In this document: piece by piece, positions 46,541 to 56,223 of the stretch
Layout: each line of letters starts with the position of its first letter
How positions within the stretch are numbered: the first letter of the stretch is position 1
From: Nocardioides islandensis
Lineage (GTDB): Bacteria; Actinomycetota; Actinomycetes; Propionibacteriales; Nocardioidaceae
Direction: 5' to 3'
Length of the DNA: 64,000 nucleotides
Assembly (NCBI RefSeq): GCF_015352455.1
Contig: NZ_JADKPN010000001.1
Span: 1,045,404 to 1,109,403, forward strand
Made by a program: the position numbers and the translations under genes
The notes under the pieces: generated by a model
Databases searched by the model: none
The model's input: only the letters and a program-made list of their open reading frames with translations
What the model was told of the DNA's origin: nothing

Positions 46541-48511
46541 ATGATGTTCCCCCAGCTGTTGCCCCAGCTGTTCGCCGGGCATGAAGGCGGCGCCATCCCG
46601 GTCGTCGACCCTTCGTCCGCGGACGGCGCGTTCGGCCTGCTCTGGCTGGTCGTCGCCCTGCCCGCGCTCGGCGCCCTGGTGCTGCTGGCCGTCGCGCCGT
46701 TCACCCGCGGCGCCGTCGACAAGTGGGGCCACCTGCTCGGCGCCCTGCTGCCCGTCGGGTCGTTCCTCGTCAGCCTGCTGCTGTTCCTCCAGCTCCTCGG
46801 CCGTGACGAGGGCGACCGCCAGGTGTCGCAGCACCTGTGGAACTGGTTCGAGGTGGGCGGGCTCAAGGTCGGCTTCGACCTGCTCTACGACCCGCTGTCG
46901 GCGCTGTTCCTCCTGCTCATCACCGGCGTCGGCTCGCTGATCCACATCTACTCCATCGGCTACATGGAGCACGACGCCCGGCGCCGCCGCTTCTTCGGCT
47001 ACCTCAACCTGTTCGTCGCCGCGATGCTCATGCTGGTCCTGTCGGGCAACTTCCTCGGGCTGTTCCTCGGCTGGGAGGGCGTCGGCCTCGCGTCGTACCT
47101 CCTCATCGGCTTCTGGCAGCACAAGCACTCCGCGGCGGCCGCGGCCAAGAAGGCCTTCATCGTCAACCGCGTCGGCGACATCGGCCTGTCGCTGGGCGTC
47201 GCGCTCATGTTCGCGACGTTCGGGTCGACCGACTTCAGCGTGATCAGCGAGAACGCCGCCGGCGCCTCGGAGACCACGCTGACCGTCCTCGGCCTGCTGC
47301 TCCTGCTCGCCGCGTGCGGCAAGTCCGCCCAGGTGCCGCTGCAGTCCTGGCTGCTGGACGCGATGGAGGGCCCGACCCCGGTGTCGGCGCTGATCCACGC
47401 GGCGACGATGGTGACCGCGGGCGTCTACCTCATCGTCCGGAGCAACTTCATCTTCGAGCTCGCGCCGCACGCCCAGACGGTCGTGGTGATCGTCGCCGTG
47501 GTCACGCTGCTGTGGGGCGCGATCATCGGGTGCGCGAAGGACGACATCAAGAAGGCGCTGGCCGGTTCCACGATGAGCCAGATCGGCTACATGATGCTCG
47601 GCGCCGGTCTCGGCGTCGCGGGGTACGCCTTCGCGATCTTCCACCTGCTGACCCACGGCTTCTTCAAGGCCAACATGTTCCTCGGCGCCGGCTCGGTCAT
47701 GCACGGCATGGACGACGACGTCGACATGCGCCACTACGGTGCGCTGGACAAGGCCATGCCGGTCACGTTCCTGACGTTCGCGATGGGTTACCTGGCGATC
47801 ATTGGGTTCCCCGGCTTCTCCGGCTTCTGGTCGAAGGACAAGATCATCGAGACCGCGCTGGCCGACAACTGGGTGGTCGGCGTGCTGGCGATCCTCGGTG
47901 CCGGCATCACGGCGTTCTACATGACGCGGCTGATGCTGATGACGTTCTTCACCGAGAAGCGCTGGGAGAAGGGCGTGCACCCGCACGAGTCCCCCCAGGT
48001 GATGACGGTGCCGCTGATCGTGCTCGCGGCGCTCTCGGTCCTCGGCGGCGTGATGCTGCTGGGTGACTGGATCGTCGACTTCCTCGCCCCGGTCACCGGC
48101 ACGGCCGCCCACGAGGAGCCGCCGATCCCGGCGATCGCGGTGACCCTCATCGTCGTCGCCGTGGTGGCGGCGGGAGTGGCCACCGCGTGGTTCCTCGTCG
48201 GCAAGCGCGACGTGCCTCGCACGGCACCGACCGACGTGTCGTTCGCGACGCGGGCCGCGCGCCAGGACCTGTACGGCGACGCCATCAACGACACCCTCGT
48301 CGTGCTGCCCGGCGGCGCGCTGGTGCGCAGCCTGACGTCGATCGACAAGGTCGGCGTCGACGGCGTGGTCGAGGGTGGCTCGGCCGGCATCGGCGGCCTC
48401 GGCCTGATCCTGCGCCGCGCGCAGAACGGCTACGTCCGCTCCTACGCCCTGTCCCTCCTCGGCGGCGCCCTGCTCGTGGTGCTCGCCCTCCTGGCGGTGA
48501 ACCTGTCGTGA
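46541..48511 (+). CDS. nuoL: NADH-quinone oxidoreductase subunit L
   Basis: Distal proton-pumping subunit of 656 residues with about fifteen helices and the long lateral helix. Conserved parts are [48 protein letters not shown] and [21 protein letters not shown]. Two ATG codons are adjacent; the second (46544) is better spaced from GAGAGG. Overlaps nuoM by 4 bases. Confidence 0.96.
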   Translation: MMFPQLLPQLFAGHEGGAIPVVDPSSADGAFGLLWLVVALPALGALVLLAVAPFTRGAVDKWGHLLGALLPVGSFLVSLLLFLQLLGRDEGDRQVSQHLWNWFEVGGLKVGFDLLYDPLSALFLLLITGVGSLIHIYSIGYMEHDARRRRFFGYLNLFVAAMLMLVLSGNFLGLFLGWEGVGLASYLLIGFWQHKHSAAAAAKKAFIVNRVGDIGLSLGVALMFATFGSTDFSVISENAAGASETTLTVLGLLLLLAACGKSAQVPLQSWLLDAMEGPTPVSALIHAATMVTAGVYLIVRSNFIFELAPHAQTVVVIVAVVTLLWGAIIGCAKDDIKKALAGSTMSQIGYMMLGAGLGVAGYAFAIFHLLTHGFFKANMFLGAGSVMHGMDDDVDMRHYGALDKAMPVTFLTFAMGYLAIIGFPGFSGFWSKDKIIETALADNWVVGVLAILGAGITAFYMTRLMLMTFFTEKRWEKGVHPHESPQVMTVPLIVLAALSVLGGVMLLGDWIVDFLAPVTGTAAHEEPPIPAIAVTLIVVAVVAAGVATAWFLVGKRDVPRTAPTDVSFATRAARQDLYGDAINDTLVVLPGGALVRSLTSIDKVGVDGVVEGGSAGIGGLGLILRRAQNGYVRSYALSLLGGALLVVLALLAVNLS

Positions 48512-50031
48512 ACGACTTCCCCTGGCTGACCGTCCTGGTCCTCGTGCCGATCGTCGGCGCGGTGGTCACTGCGGCCATGCCCTACGAGGGCGACCGGGCC
48601 CGTCCCAAGCAGATCTCGCTGGGCTTCTCGCTGCTCACGCTCGTGCTCGCCGGCGTCATGGCGACCCAGTACGACAAGGCCGGCGGCTTCCAGTTCACCG
48701 AGACCCATGAGTGGATCAACGTCTTCGGCGCCCACTACGCCCTCGGGATCGACGGCATGGGCCTGGTCATGGTGCTGCTCACCGTCGTGCTCGTGCCGGT
48801 CGTCATCGGTGCCTCGTGGTACGACGCGGACAACGGCAACACCAAGGCGTTCTTCGCCTGGGCACTGGCCCTGGAGGCCGCGTCGATCGGCGTCTTCGCC
48901 GCCACCGACGTGTTCCTCTTCTACGTCCTCTTCGAGGCCTCGCTGGTCCCCGGCTACTTCCTGATCGGCGGCTTCGGCCGCGAGCGCCGCTCGCGGGCCG
49001 CGGTGAAGTTCCTGATCTTCCAGCTCGCCGGCGGCCTGGTCATGCTGGCGGCGGTCGTCGGGCTCTACGCCGTCTCCGCCGACGCCGGCCACCCGACGTA
49101 CCTGCTGAGCGAGCTCTCGCAGATCACCATCGACCCGGACACCCAGAAGTGGCTGTTCATGGGCTTCTTCTTCGCCTTCGCGGTCAAGGCACCGCTCTTC
49201 CCGGTGCACACCTGGCTGGCCGACGCGACCGAGCAGGCCACGCCCGGCACGAGCGTCCTGCTGGTGTGCATCCTCGACAAGATCGGCACCTACGCGATGC
49301 TGCGCTACTGCCTCGGGCTGTTCCCCGACGCATCGCAGTGGGCCACGCCGTTCGTGGTGACGATCGCGCTGATCTCGATCGTGTACGGCGCGCTGGTCGC
49401 GATCGGTCAGGACGACATGCTGCGGCTGATCGGCCTCACCTCGCTGAGCCACTTCGGCTTCATCGTGCTCGGCATCTTCGTGTTCACCAGCCAGGGCACG
49501 TCCGGCTCGATCCTCTACATGGTCAACCACGGCATCGCGACGGCCGCGCTGTTCCTGGCCGCCGGGTACCTCGTGAAGCGCAAGGGCACGGCCTCGATCT
49601 CCGCGATCACCGGCGTGGAGAAGTCCGCCCCGGTGCTGGCGGGCGTCTTCCTCGTCGCCGGCCTGGCGGTCCTCGGACTGCCGGGCCTGTCGCAGTTCGT
49701 CTCCGAGATCCTGGTGATCATCGCCGCCTTCCAGCACCACTGGTGGGTCGGCGCCATCGCCGTCACGTCCATCGTGCTGGCCGCCTGGTACGTCCTGTGG
49801 ATGTACCAGCGGACCTTCACCGGCCCGGGCATCACCGGCGTCGAGCCGGTCAGGGACCTCGACCGGCGTGAGGTCGGGGCGCTCGCACCCCTGCTGGTGG
49901 CGCTGGTGCTCTTCGGCTTCTACCCGGCCCCGCTGCTCGACGTGATCAACCCCGCGACCACGACCATCCTCGACAACGTGGGCGTGCACGATCCCAGCCC
50001 GACCGTGCCTGCCGAGGAGGCGTCTCACTGA
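48508..50031 (+). CDS. nuoM: NADH-quinone oxidoreductase subunit M
   Basis: Proton-pumping antiporter-like subunit, 507 residues with about fourteen helices. Marks include the Glu in [16 protein letters not shown], the Lys in [18 protein letters not shown], and [16 protein letters not shown] start overlaps nuoL; its TGA shares one base with the nuoN ATG. Confidence 0.96.
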   Translation: MNDFPWLTVLVLVPIVGAVVTAAMPYEGDRARPKQISLGFSLLTLVLAGVMATQYDKAGGFQFTETHEWINVFGAHYALGIDGMGLVMVLLTVVLVPVVIGASWYDADNGNTKAFFAWALALEAASIGVFAATDVFLFYVLFEASLVPGYFLIGGFGRERRSRAAVKFLIFQLAGGLVMLAAVVGLYAVSADAGHPTYLLSELSQITIDPDTQKWLFMGFFFAFAVKAPLFPVHTWLADATEQATPGTSVLLVCILDKIGTYAMLRYCLGLFPDASQWATPFVVTIALISIVYGALVAIGQDDMLRLIGLTSLSHFGFIVLGIFVFTSQGTSGSILYMVNHGIATAALFLAAGYLVKRKGTASISAITGVEKSAPVLAGVFLVAGLAVLGLPGLSQFVSEILVIIAAFQHHWWVGAIAVTSIVLAAWYVLWMYQRTFTGPGITGVEPVRDLDRREVGALAPLLVALVLFGFYPAPLLDVINPATTTILDNVGVHDPSPTVPAEEASH

Positions 50032-51632
50032 TGACCGACTTCACCAAGCCCACGATCGAGTACAGCTACCTCGCGCCGCTGCTCGTCGTCTTCGCGATCG
50101 CCTGCCTCGGCGTGCTGGTCGAGGCCTTCGTGCCGCGCAAGCACCGCTTCCTGGTGCAGGCGTCGCTCGCCATCGGCGGGGTCCTGCTGACCATGGCCGC
50201 CACGATCGCGGTCGCCTACAAGCTCAAGGAGCACGGCGACGCCAGTACAGGTGCCGGTGCGCGCGGCATCGTCGGCTCGATGGGCACCGTCGTCGTCGAC
50301 GGCCCGAGCGTCTTCCTGTGGGGCCTGATCCTCGTCTTCGCGCTGGGCGGCTGCCTGCTGTTCGCCGAGCGCCGGCTCGAGGGCGGGGTGTCGGCGTTCG
50401 CCGGCCAGGCCGCCGCGCTGCCGGGCACCGAGGCCGAGCGCCGGGCCGCGGGCCTGGACCACACCGAGGTCTACCCGCTGCTGCTGTTCGCCGTGATGGG
50501 CATGATGCTGTTCCCGGCCTCCGGGGACCTGATCACCATGTTCGTCGCGCTCGAGGTGCTCTCCCTGCCGCTGTACCTCCTGTGCGGCCTCGCCCGACGT
50601 CGCCGCCTGCTCAGCCAGGAGGCCGCGCTCAAGTACTTCGTGCTCGGCGCCTTCTCCTCCGGCTTCTTCCTGTACGGCGTCGCGCTGACCTACGGCTTCG
50701 CCGGCTCCATGAACCTCGGAGACATCAACGAGGCCGTCCGCAACGACGCCTCCAACCAGACGCTGATGCTGATCGGCCTCGGCATGCTGGCCGTCGGCCT
50801 GCTCTTCAAGGTCGGCGCCGCGCCGTTCCAGGCCTGGACCCCGGACGTCTACCAGGGCGCCCCGACCGCCGTGACGGCGTTCATGTCGGCGGCCACCAAG
50901 ACGGCGGCGTTCGGCGCGATCATGCGGCTCTTCTACGTCGCCTTCGGCGCGGACCGCTGGAGCTGGCAGCCCATGATGTGGGTCGTCGCGATCCTCAGCA
51001 TGCTCGTCGGCGCGGTGCTCGCGGTGACCCAGCGCGACGTCAAGCGCATGCTGGCGTACTCCGCCATCGCCCACACCGGCTTCCTGCTCACCGGCGTGCT
51101 CGGCGTGCAGAGCGCCGGCGAGCTCAGCAAGGGCCAGCTCACCTCGATGCAGGCCGTGCTCTTCTACCTCGTCACCTACGGCGTCTCGGCACTCGGCGCC
51201 TTCGCGGTCGTCTCGCTCGTGCGCGACTCGGCCGGCGAGCAGAGCGCGCTGAACCGCTGGGCGGGCCTCGGCAAGCACTCGCCCCTGGTGGCGGGCGTGT
51301 TCGCCCTGTTCCTGCTCGGCCTCGCCGGCATCCCGCTGACGTCCGGGTTCATCGGCAAGTGGGCTGTCTTCGAGGTCGCCATGTCCTCGGGCGCGTGGCC
51401 GGTCGTGATCGTCGGCGTGATCAGCAGCATGATCGCCGCCTACATCTACGTCTACGTGATCGTGGTGATGTTCTTCCGTGACCCGGAGCCGGGTGTGGCG
51501 GCGTACGTCGTGCACCCGTCGGTGATGACCTCGGCGACCATCGCCGTGGGTGCGGCGGCGACGCTCGTGCTCGGCATCATCCCCGGCCCGGTTCTGAACC
51601 TCGCCGGGGTTGCGGGACAATTCCTCAGGTGA
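50031..51632 (+). CDS. nuoN: NADH-quinone oxidoreductase subunit N
   Basis: Third antiporter-like subunit, 533 residues with about fourteen helices. Marks are FVALEVLSLPLYLLCGLARR, the Lys in LLFKVGAAPFQAWTPDVYQGAPT, and MLAYSAIAHTGFLL. It ends the complex I operon but overlaps the polyprenyl diphosphate synthase start by 4 bases, so that gene is part of the same transcript. Confidence 0.96.
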   Translation: MTDFTKPTIEYSYLAPLLVVFAIACLGVLVEAFVPRKHRFLVQASLAIGGVLLTMAATIAVAYKLKEHGDASTGAGARGIVGSMGTVVVDGPSVFLWGLILVFALGGCLLFAERRLEGGVSAFAGQAAALPGTEAERRAAGLDHTEVYPLLLFAVMGMMLFPASGDLITMFVALEVLSLPLYLLCGLARRRRLLSQEAALKYFVLGAFSSGFFLYGVALTYGFAGSMNLGDINEAVRNDASNQTLMLIGLGMLAVGLLFKVGAAPFQAWTPDVYQGAPTAVTAFMSAATKTAAFGAIMRLFYVAFGADRWSWQPMMWVVAILSMLVGAVLAVTQRDVKRMLAYSAIAHTGFLLTGVLGVQSAGELSKGQLTSMQAVLFYLVTYGVSALGAFAVVSLVRDSAGEQSALNRWAGLGKHSPLVAGVFALFLLGLAGIPLTSGFIGKWAVFEVAMSSGAWPVVIVGVISSMIAAYIYVYVIVVMFFRDPEPGVAAYVVHPSVMTSATIAVGAAATLVLGIIPGPVLNLAGVAGQFLR

Positions 51633-52648
51633 CCACTGACAAGGGGGCTGGTGGCGGGTCCGGGCTCGCGTTCCCGGTCCTCGACGAGCGGCTGTCCGCA
51701 CGTCTCCAGGTCCGGTTGGCCGAGGTCGAGAAGGCGCTGACCGGGCACGTGCGCAGCCGCGCCGGGTTCGTGACCGAGGCGGCCAGCCACCTGATGGAGG
51801 CCGGCGGCAAGCGGTTCCGGCCGCTGCTCGTGCTGGTGGCCGCCGAGTGCGGCGACCACCCCGAGGTCGACGACGTCATCACCGCGGCGTGCGTGGTCGA
51901 GCTGACCCACCTGGCGTCGCTCTACCACGACGACGTGATGGACGAGGCCGAGCTGCGCCGCGGCTCCGCGTCGGCCAACGCGCGCTGGGACAACCACGTC
52001 GCGATCCTCACCGGCGACTTCCTGTTCTCGAAGTCCTCCGAGCTCACCGCCGAGCTGGGCCCGGACGCGGTGCGCATCCAGGCGCAGACGTTCACCAAGC
52101 TGGTCGAGGGCCAGATCCTCGAGACGCTCGAGCCCGGGCCCGATGAGGACCCGCTCGAGCACTACCTGGACGTGGTCGCGGGCAAGACGGGCTCCCTGAT
52201 CGCCACGTCCGCGACGTACGGCGCCATGTTCGGCGGCGCGTCCCCCGAGGTGACGCGCGCGCTGACGACGTACGGCGAGGTCGTCGGCACCGCCTTCCAG
52301 CTCTCCGACGACATCCTCGACGTGGCCTCGGACGCCGGCGTCTCGGGCAAGACCCCGGGCACCGACCTGCGCGAGGGCGTGCCCACCCTGCCGGTGCTGA
52401 TGGCCCGGGCCTCCGCGCGGCCCGAGGACCAGCGGCTGCTCGAGCTGCTCGCCTCCGACCTCACCGAGGACGCCCCGCACGCCGAGGCGCTGGCGCTGCT
52501 GCGGGCGCACCCGGCGATGGACGAGGCGCGCAGCTACGTGATGGCGCGGGCCGCCGAGGCCAAGGCGCTGCTGGCCGCGCTCCCCGAGGGCCCGGTGCGC
52601 CACGCCCTCGAGGGCTTCGCGGACCTGGTCGCGACCCGCGTCACCTGA
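51629..52648 (+). CDS. Long-chain polyprenyl diphosphate synthase (menaquinone side chain)
   Basis: Trans-isoprenyl diphosphate synthase of 339 residues making the tail used by MenA. First Asp-rich motif region is LYHDDVMDEAELRRG and the second is QLSDDILDVASD; GGKRFRPLLVL binds the diphosphate. The region before the first motif has small residues (LTHLASLYHDD), consistent with a long, hepta- to nonaprenyl product, but length cannot be fixed by eye. GTG start overlaps the nuoN stop, which couples quinone-tail supply to complex I expression. Confidence 0.93.
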   Translation: MTTDKGAGGGSGLAFPVLDERLSARLQVRLAEVEKALTGHVRSRAGFVTEAASHLMEAGGKRFRPLLVLVAAECGDHPEVDDVITAACVVELTHLASLYHDDVMDEAELRRGSASANARWDNHVAILTGDFLFSKSSELTAELGPDAVRIQAQTFTKLVEGQILETLEPGPDEDPLEHYLDVVAGKTGSLIATSATYGAMFGGASPEVTRALTTYGEVVGTAFQLSDDILDVASDAGVSGKTPGTDLREGVPTLPVLMARASARPEDQRLLELLASDLTEDAPHAEALALLRAHPAMDEARSYVMARAAEAKALLAALPEGPVRHALEGFADLVATRVT

Positions 52649-52670
52649 CCGGCGCTCGCTGCTGCCCGTC

Positions 52671-52787
52671 TGGCGGTGAGGGAGGGTCGGTTCTTCCCGG
52701 CTGGCGGTGGATGAGGTCGGTTTCCGGCCGTGCAATCGACCACCACTCACCGCCGCCCGGGTGAAACCGACACTCACGCACCGCCGG
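52671..52787. repeat. 31-base repeat array, two direct then two inverted copies
   Basis: Direct units start at 52671 and 52702 with TGGCGGTG followed by a GTCGGTT block; inverted units end at 52755 and 52787 (CACCGCCG, with ACCGAC in the second). Spacing is about 31 bases. The 22-base arrays have the same direct-then-inverted design, but the unit sequence differs. It lies between the polyprenyl synthase and the convergent small gene, overlapping the 3' end of the latter. Confidence 0.6.
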
Positions 52788-52953
52788 TCGGCGTGGCGCT
52801 CATCCTCAGCCGAGGCGCGTCGGCGACGTCCCGGGGCGCGAGCCGCGGCAGCCAGGCCGGCCACGACAGCGGGCGGTGGGTGCGCGTCGTACGCCGGCGG
52901 GCGACGGGCTGGTGGGTCCAGGCGATGCGCGGGGTGGGCGAGTAGTCGTTCAT
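52774..52953 (-). CDS. 59-residue basic protein downstream of the LAL regulator
   Basis: Starts MNDYSPTPRIAWTHQPVARR and is rich in Arg, Pro and Trp. ATG at 52953 has a strong AGGAGG 6 bases upstream, the best evidence that it is translated. It follows the LAL regulator on the same strand with a 57-base gap. Its start MNDY is like the MNSY start of the 57-residue protein at the other end of the regulator. No family is recognised. Its last codons overlap the 31-base repeat array. Confidence 0.6.
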   Translation of the reverse strand: MNDYSPTPRIAWTHQPVARRRTTRTHRPLSWPAWLPRLAPRDVADAPRLRMSATPTGGA

Positions 52954-53010
52954 GGTGGCCTCCTGGGTCGGTTCCTGATGTCTCCGACTCTTCGCCTAAG
53001 GGGTCACCCC

Positions 53011-55872
53011 TCACATCGGCAGGAATCCCAGATCTCGCGCCAGGGCGGCCGCCTCGGTGCGGTTGGTGACGCCGAGCTTGGCCAGCAGGTTGGTGACGTG
53101 CACGCTCACCGTCTTCTCGCTGATGAACAGCCGCTCCGCGATCGCGCGGTTGGTCGCGCCGGTCGCCAGCACGTCGAGCACCTCGCGCTCGCGCCCCGTC
53201 AGCACGTCGAGCGGGCTCGAGGTGTGCGCGTCGCCGACCGGGATCCGGTGCCGGCGTCCGAGCCTGAGCGCCTCGGCCGCGACGCCACCCGCGCCGATGG
53301 CGGCGGCTTCCTCCCAGAGCTCCGGCAGGACCGTCCGGGCCTCGTCGCGTCGTCCCTCGGCCAGCAGGGCGCGCACCAGTCCGAGCCGGACGGGCAGGGC
53401 GGCACCGGCGCCCACGCCGACGGCCGCGTCGTACGCCGCCGCCCAGGCGTCCGCGGCCGGCTCGCCCCGTACCTCCCGTTGCAGGGCCGGCGCGACCACC
53501 AGGTCGAGCGCGTCCCAATGGGTCGTCGCGTCGGGAGGTACGTCGTGCAGGGCTCGCGCGAGCAGGGCGTCGGCGGTCGCGGCCAGGTCGGCGTCGTCGC
53601 TGCCGCCGGCCAGGGCCACCGCGTAGAGCGCCTTCGCCATCGTGGCGTGGGCCAGCGGGCTGTCGCCGGCGGAGTACAGCTCGGCGTACTCGACGGCGAC
53701 CGACCTCGCCTCGTCCACCAGGTCGTTGGCCAGCAACATGCCGACGAGCAGATCGATCTCGTCGGCGTCGGGGTGCTTGGCGATGGTCTGGTTGACGGCC
53801 AGCTGCTCACGCGCATGCGTCAGCGCCGCGTCCAGCCGCCCCTGCAGCACGAGCAGGCGCGACCGGGCCCGCAACAGGAAGAGCGACTGCGGATGCATCC
53901 CCTGCTCGACGAGCTCGGCCACCAGCAGGCCTGCTTCGTCGAGACGGCCGGCCGTGAGCAGCGCGAGGACCTTCATGCCACCGGTGCGCAGCGCGATGAG
54001 CGGCAGCCCCTGGCCGCGGGCCCGCGCGGCGGCCTCGTCGGCGAGCGCCAGTCCCCGCTCCACGTCGACGCCCCCGCCGAGCACGTAGGCGAGGCCGATG
54101 TCGTCGTACCCGGCCTCCGCCACGTTGCCGGCCCGGACGGCCGCCCGTGCCGCGCGCCCGAACGCCGTGACCGAGGCGCCCATCCGTCCCATCGAGAACT
54201 CCGACCAGGCCAGCGTCTGCCAGGCGCTCGCGTCGACATCGGGGAGCTCCCCGACGTCGGCCGCGGCGGCCACGGCGCGCTCGGCCATCGCGACCGCGTC
54301 GCGGAAGCGCGAGAACCGGAGAAGGTGGTCGGCTGTCGCGGCCAGCGCCAGGGCCAGCTCCGCCGACGGCTCGCCGTCGACCAGGCGCACCGCCACCTCG
54401 AGCGCCTCGGCGTGCGTCGGGTACCCGTCCAGCTCCTCGCAGGAGGTGGCGTACGACGTGCACACGCGCGCCGCCAACCGCGGGTCCACACGGTCCGCGA
54501 CGAGGTCGAGCGCCTCCGCCATGAGCTGGTTGGCCCGCTCCGGCTCGGCGTTGGTGCGGCACGCGTCGGCCAGCAGTCGCACCAGGTCGGCCTTGTGTGG
54601 CTCGTCGGGGTCGTCGTGCGGCACCTGGTCGTAGAGCTCCAGGGCGCGGTCGAGGAGGGCGATGGCCTCCGGACCACCCCGGGCCCTGGCCGCGACACCG
54701 GCACGGACGGCGGCCGAGTACGCGCGAGGGATGTCGTGGGCGGCGTACCAGTGGAAGGCCAGCATCCCCAGCTCCGCCGGCGTGGCCCGGTCGCCGACGA
54801 GTCGTTCGAGACCCGCCGCACAGGCCGCGTGGGTGCGCGTGCGCTCGCCCGGGAGGAGGTCGTCGTACACGGCCTCACGCAGCAGACCGTGCCGGAAGTC
54901 GACGTGGTCGCCGGCGGCACGCAGCACCTGGGCGTCGGTGGCCTCGCGCAGGCGGTCGTCGAGCTCGCCGGGGGCCAGCCCGGTCACCTCGCCGAGCAGA
55001 GCCAGGTGGAGTCGGCTGCCGTGCGCCGAGGCCGTGCGCAGGACGTCGCGCGTCGGCGCCGAGAGCGCCTCGACGCGAGCGAGCAGCAGGTCGCTGAGCG
55101 GACCCGGCACCCGGTCCTCGCCGGCGGCGATCAGCTCCTCGGCGTACAGCGGGTTGCCCTCTGACCGGGCGAGCAGCGCGCCGACGAGGGCCTGGTCGCG
55201 GCGGCCCGTACGCGCCTGGACGATCGCCCCGATCGCGTCTCGGTCGAGAGGCCCGAGCTCGAGCCGGTGCGTGCCCGCGCCGCGGCCGATGTCCAGCGCC
55301 GCCTGCCGCCACGGGTGCCGCCGGGTCAGCTCGTCGGACCGGAAGGTGAGGACCGCGCAGATCCTGCCCTCGGCCGTGTGTGCCAACGCGATCGCGAGGT
55401 CCTGCGTGGAACGGTCCGCCCAGTGCAGGTCCTCCAGGACCAGCATCACCGGTGCCGCCGAGGCCGCCTCGGCGATGACCAGCCCGAGGTCGTCGAGGGC
55501 CGCGGTCTCCGGCCCACCCCGGAGGAAGGGGGCCAGTCGTCGGGTCGCGGGCGGCAGGTCGTCGTCCGCTCGATCGGCCACCAGGCCTCGCAGCGCCTCG
55601 CGCACCGGCTGCAGCGCGGCGCCGTGGTCGACGTCGAGACAGTGCCCGGTCAGGACGGTGAAGCCGCGTGCCTGGGCTCCGTCGGCGATCACGGACGTCA
55701 GCGTCGTCTTGCCGATGCCGGCGTCGCCGCCGACCAGCAACACCTGCGCGGTGCCGTCCTGGGCGCGTTCGAGGGCCTGCCCGGCCTCGGCCAGCTCGCG
55801 GTCGCGCCCGAAGAGCGCGGGGGAGTCGTCCTGCACGAGACCACTGTCCCGCCACGGACCGCCGTACGGCAT
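53011..55872 (-). CDS. LAL-type LuxR family transcriptional regulator (first of three)
   Basis: Large ATP-binding regulator of 953 residues. Residues about 20-330 are an STAND-type AAA ATPase with Walker [11 protein letters not shown] and Walker [15 protein letters not shown]. The middle is a long run of TPR-like helices. The last 65 residues are a LuxR/NarL helix-turn-helix ([20 protein letters not shown], then [18 protein letters not shown]). LAL proteins usually activate nearby pathways in response to a ligand. ATG at 55872 is used; a GTG at 55836 would give a start like the two paralogues. It is flanked by small basic protein genes on the same strand. Confidence 0.9.
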   Translation of the reverse strand: MPYGGPWRDSGLVQDDSPALFGRDRELAEAGQALERAQDGTAQVLLVGGDAGIGKTTLTSVIADGAQARGFTVLTGHCLDVDHGAALQPVREALRGLVADRADDDLPPATRRLAPFLRGGPETAALDDLGLVIAEAASAAPVMLVLEDLHWADRSTQDLAIALAHTAEGRICAVLTFRSDELTRRHPWRQAALDIGRGAGTHRLELGPLDRDAIGAIVQARTGRRDQALVGALLARSEGNPLYAEELIAAGEDRVPGPLSDLLLARVEALSAPTRDVLRTASAHGSRLHLALLGEVTGLAPGELDDRLREATDAQVLRAAGDHVDFRHGLLREAVYDDLLPGERTRTHAACAAGLERLVGDRATPAELGMLAFHWYAAHDIPRAYSAAVRAGVAARARGGPEAIALLDRALELYDQVPHDDPDEPHKADLVRLLADACRTNAEPERANQLMAEALDLVADRVDPRLAARVCTSYATSCEELDGYPTHAEALEVAVRLVDGEPSAELALALAATADHLLRFSRFRDAVAMAERAVAAAADVGELPDVDASAWQTLAWSEFSMGRMGASVTAFGRAARAAVRAGNVAEAGYDDIGLAYVLGGGVDVERGLALADEAAARARGQGLPLIALRTGGMKVLALLTAGRLDEAGLLVAELVEQGMHPQSLFLLRARSRLLVLQGRLDAALTHAREQLAVNQTIAKHPDADEIDLLVGMLLANDLVDEARSVAVEYAELYSAGDSPLAHATMAKALYAVALAGGSDDADLAATADALLARALHDVPPDATTHWDALDLVVAPALQREVRGEPAADAWAAAYDAAVGVGAGAALPVRLGLVRALLAEGRRDEARTVLPELWEEAAAIGAGGVAAEALRLGRRHRIPVGDAHTSSPLDVLTGREREVLDVLATGATNRAIAERLFISEKTVSVHVTNLLAKLGVTNRTEAAALARDLGFLPM

Positions 55873-55901
55873 CGGCAGAACTCCCTAATCCGGCGCAGGC
55901 G

Positions 55902-56075
55902 TCACACCGGGCGAGGGGTGAGCCTGGGGCGCGGCCGGGAAGGGAAGGTGACCTTGGGGAACGACCAGCGCCGGGGGCGGGTGCCACCCTGCTGGAACAT
56001 GTACGCCGTGCGGGCGGCGCGGGCGGCCTCGTCCATGCGCTGGCGGGCGATCGTCTCGTGGTGGTAGCTGTTCAT
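55902..56075 (-). CDS. 57-residue basic protein upstream of the LAL regulator
   Basis: Starts MNSYHHETIARQRMDEAARA, an Arg/Ala amphipathic helix, followed by an aromatic-basic tail (RRWSFPKVTFPSRPRPR). ATG at 56075 has AGGAG 6 bases upstream. It lies 29 bases before the regulator on the same strand and is probably cotranscribed. Short proteins with a similar start are, in my memory, scattered in actinobacteria, with no assigned function. A sequence like one at 52993-53013 lies further upstream. Confidence 0.6.
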   Translation of the reverse strand: MNSYHHETIARQRMDEAARAARTAYMFQQGGTRPRRWSFPKVTFPSRPRPRLTPRPV

Positions 56076-56223
56076 CTCGGGCTCCTGGTGGTGGTCGGGT
56101 GCTGCGGTGACCACCACGCTCCGCCTGAGGCAGGGGGCTGCACATCGGTCGAAGTCACTGTCCTCGACGTCGGGCGGCACGTCGCGCGCGACTAAGGGCA
56201 CCTCAGACGAACGCGAGCACGCC

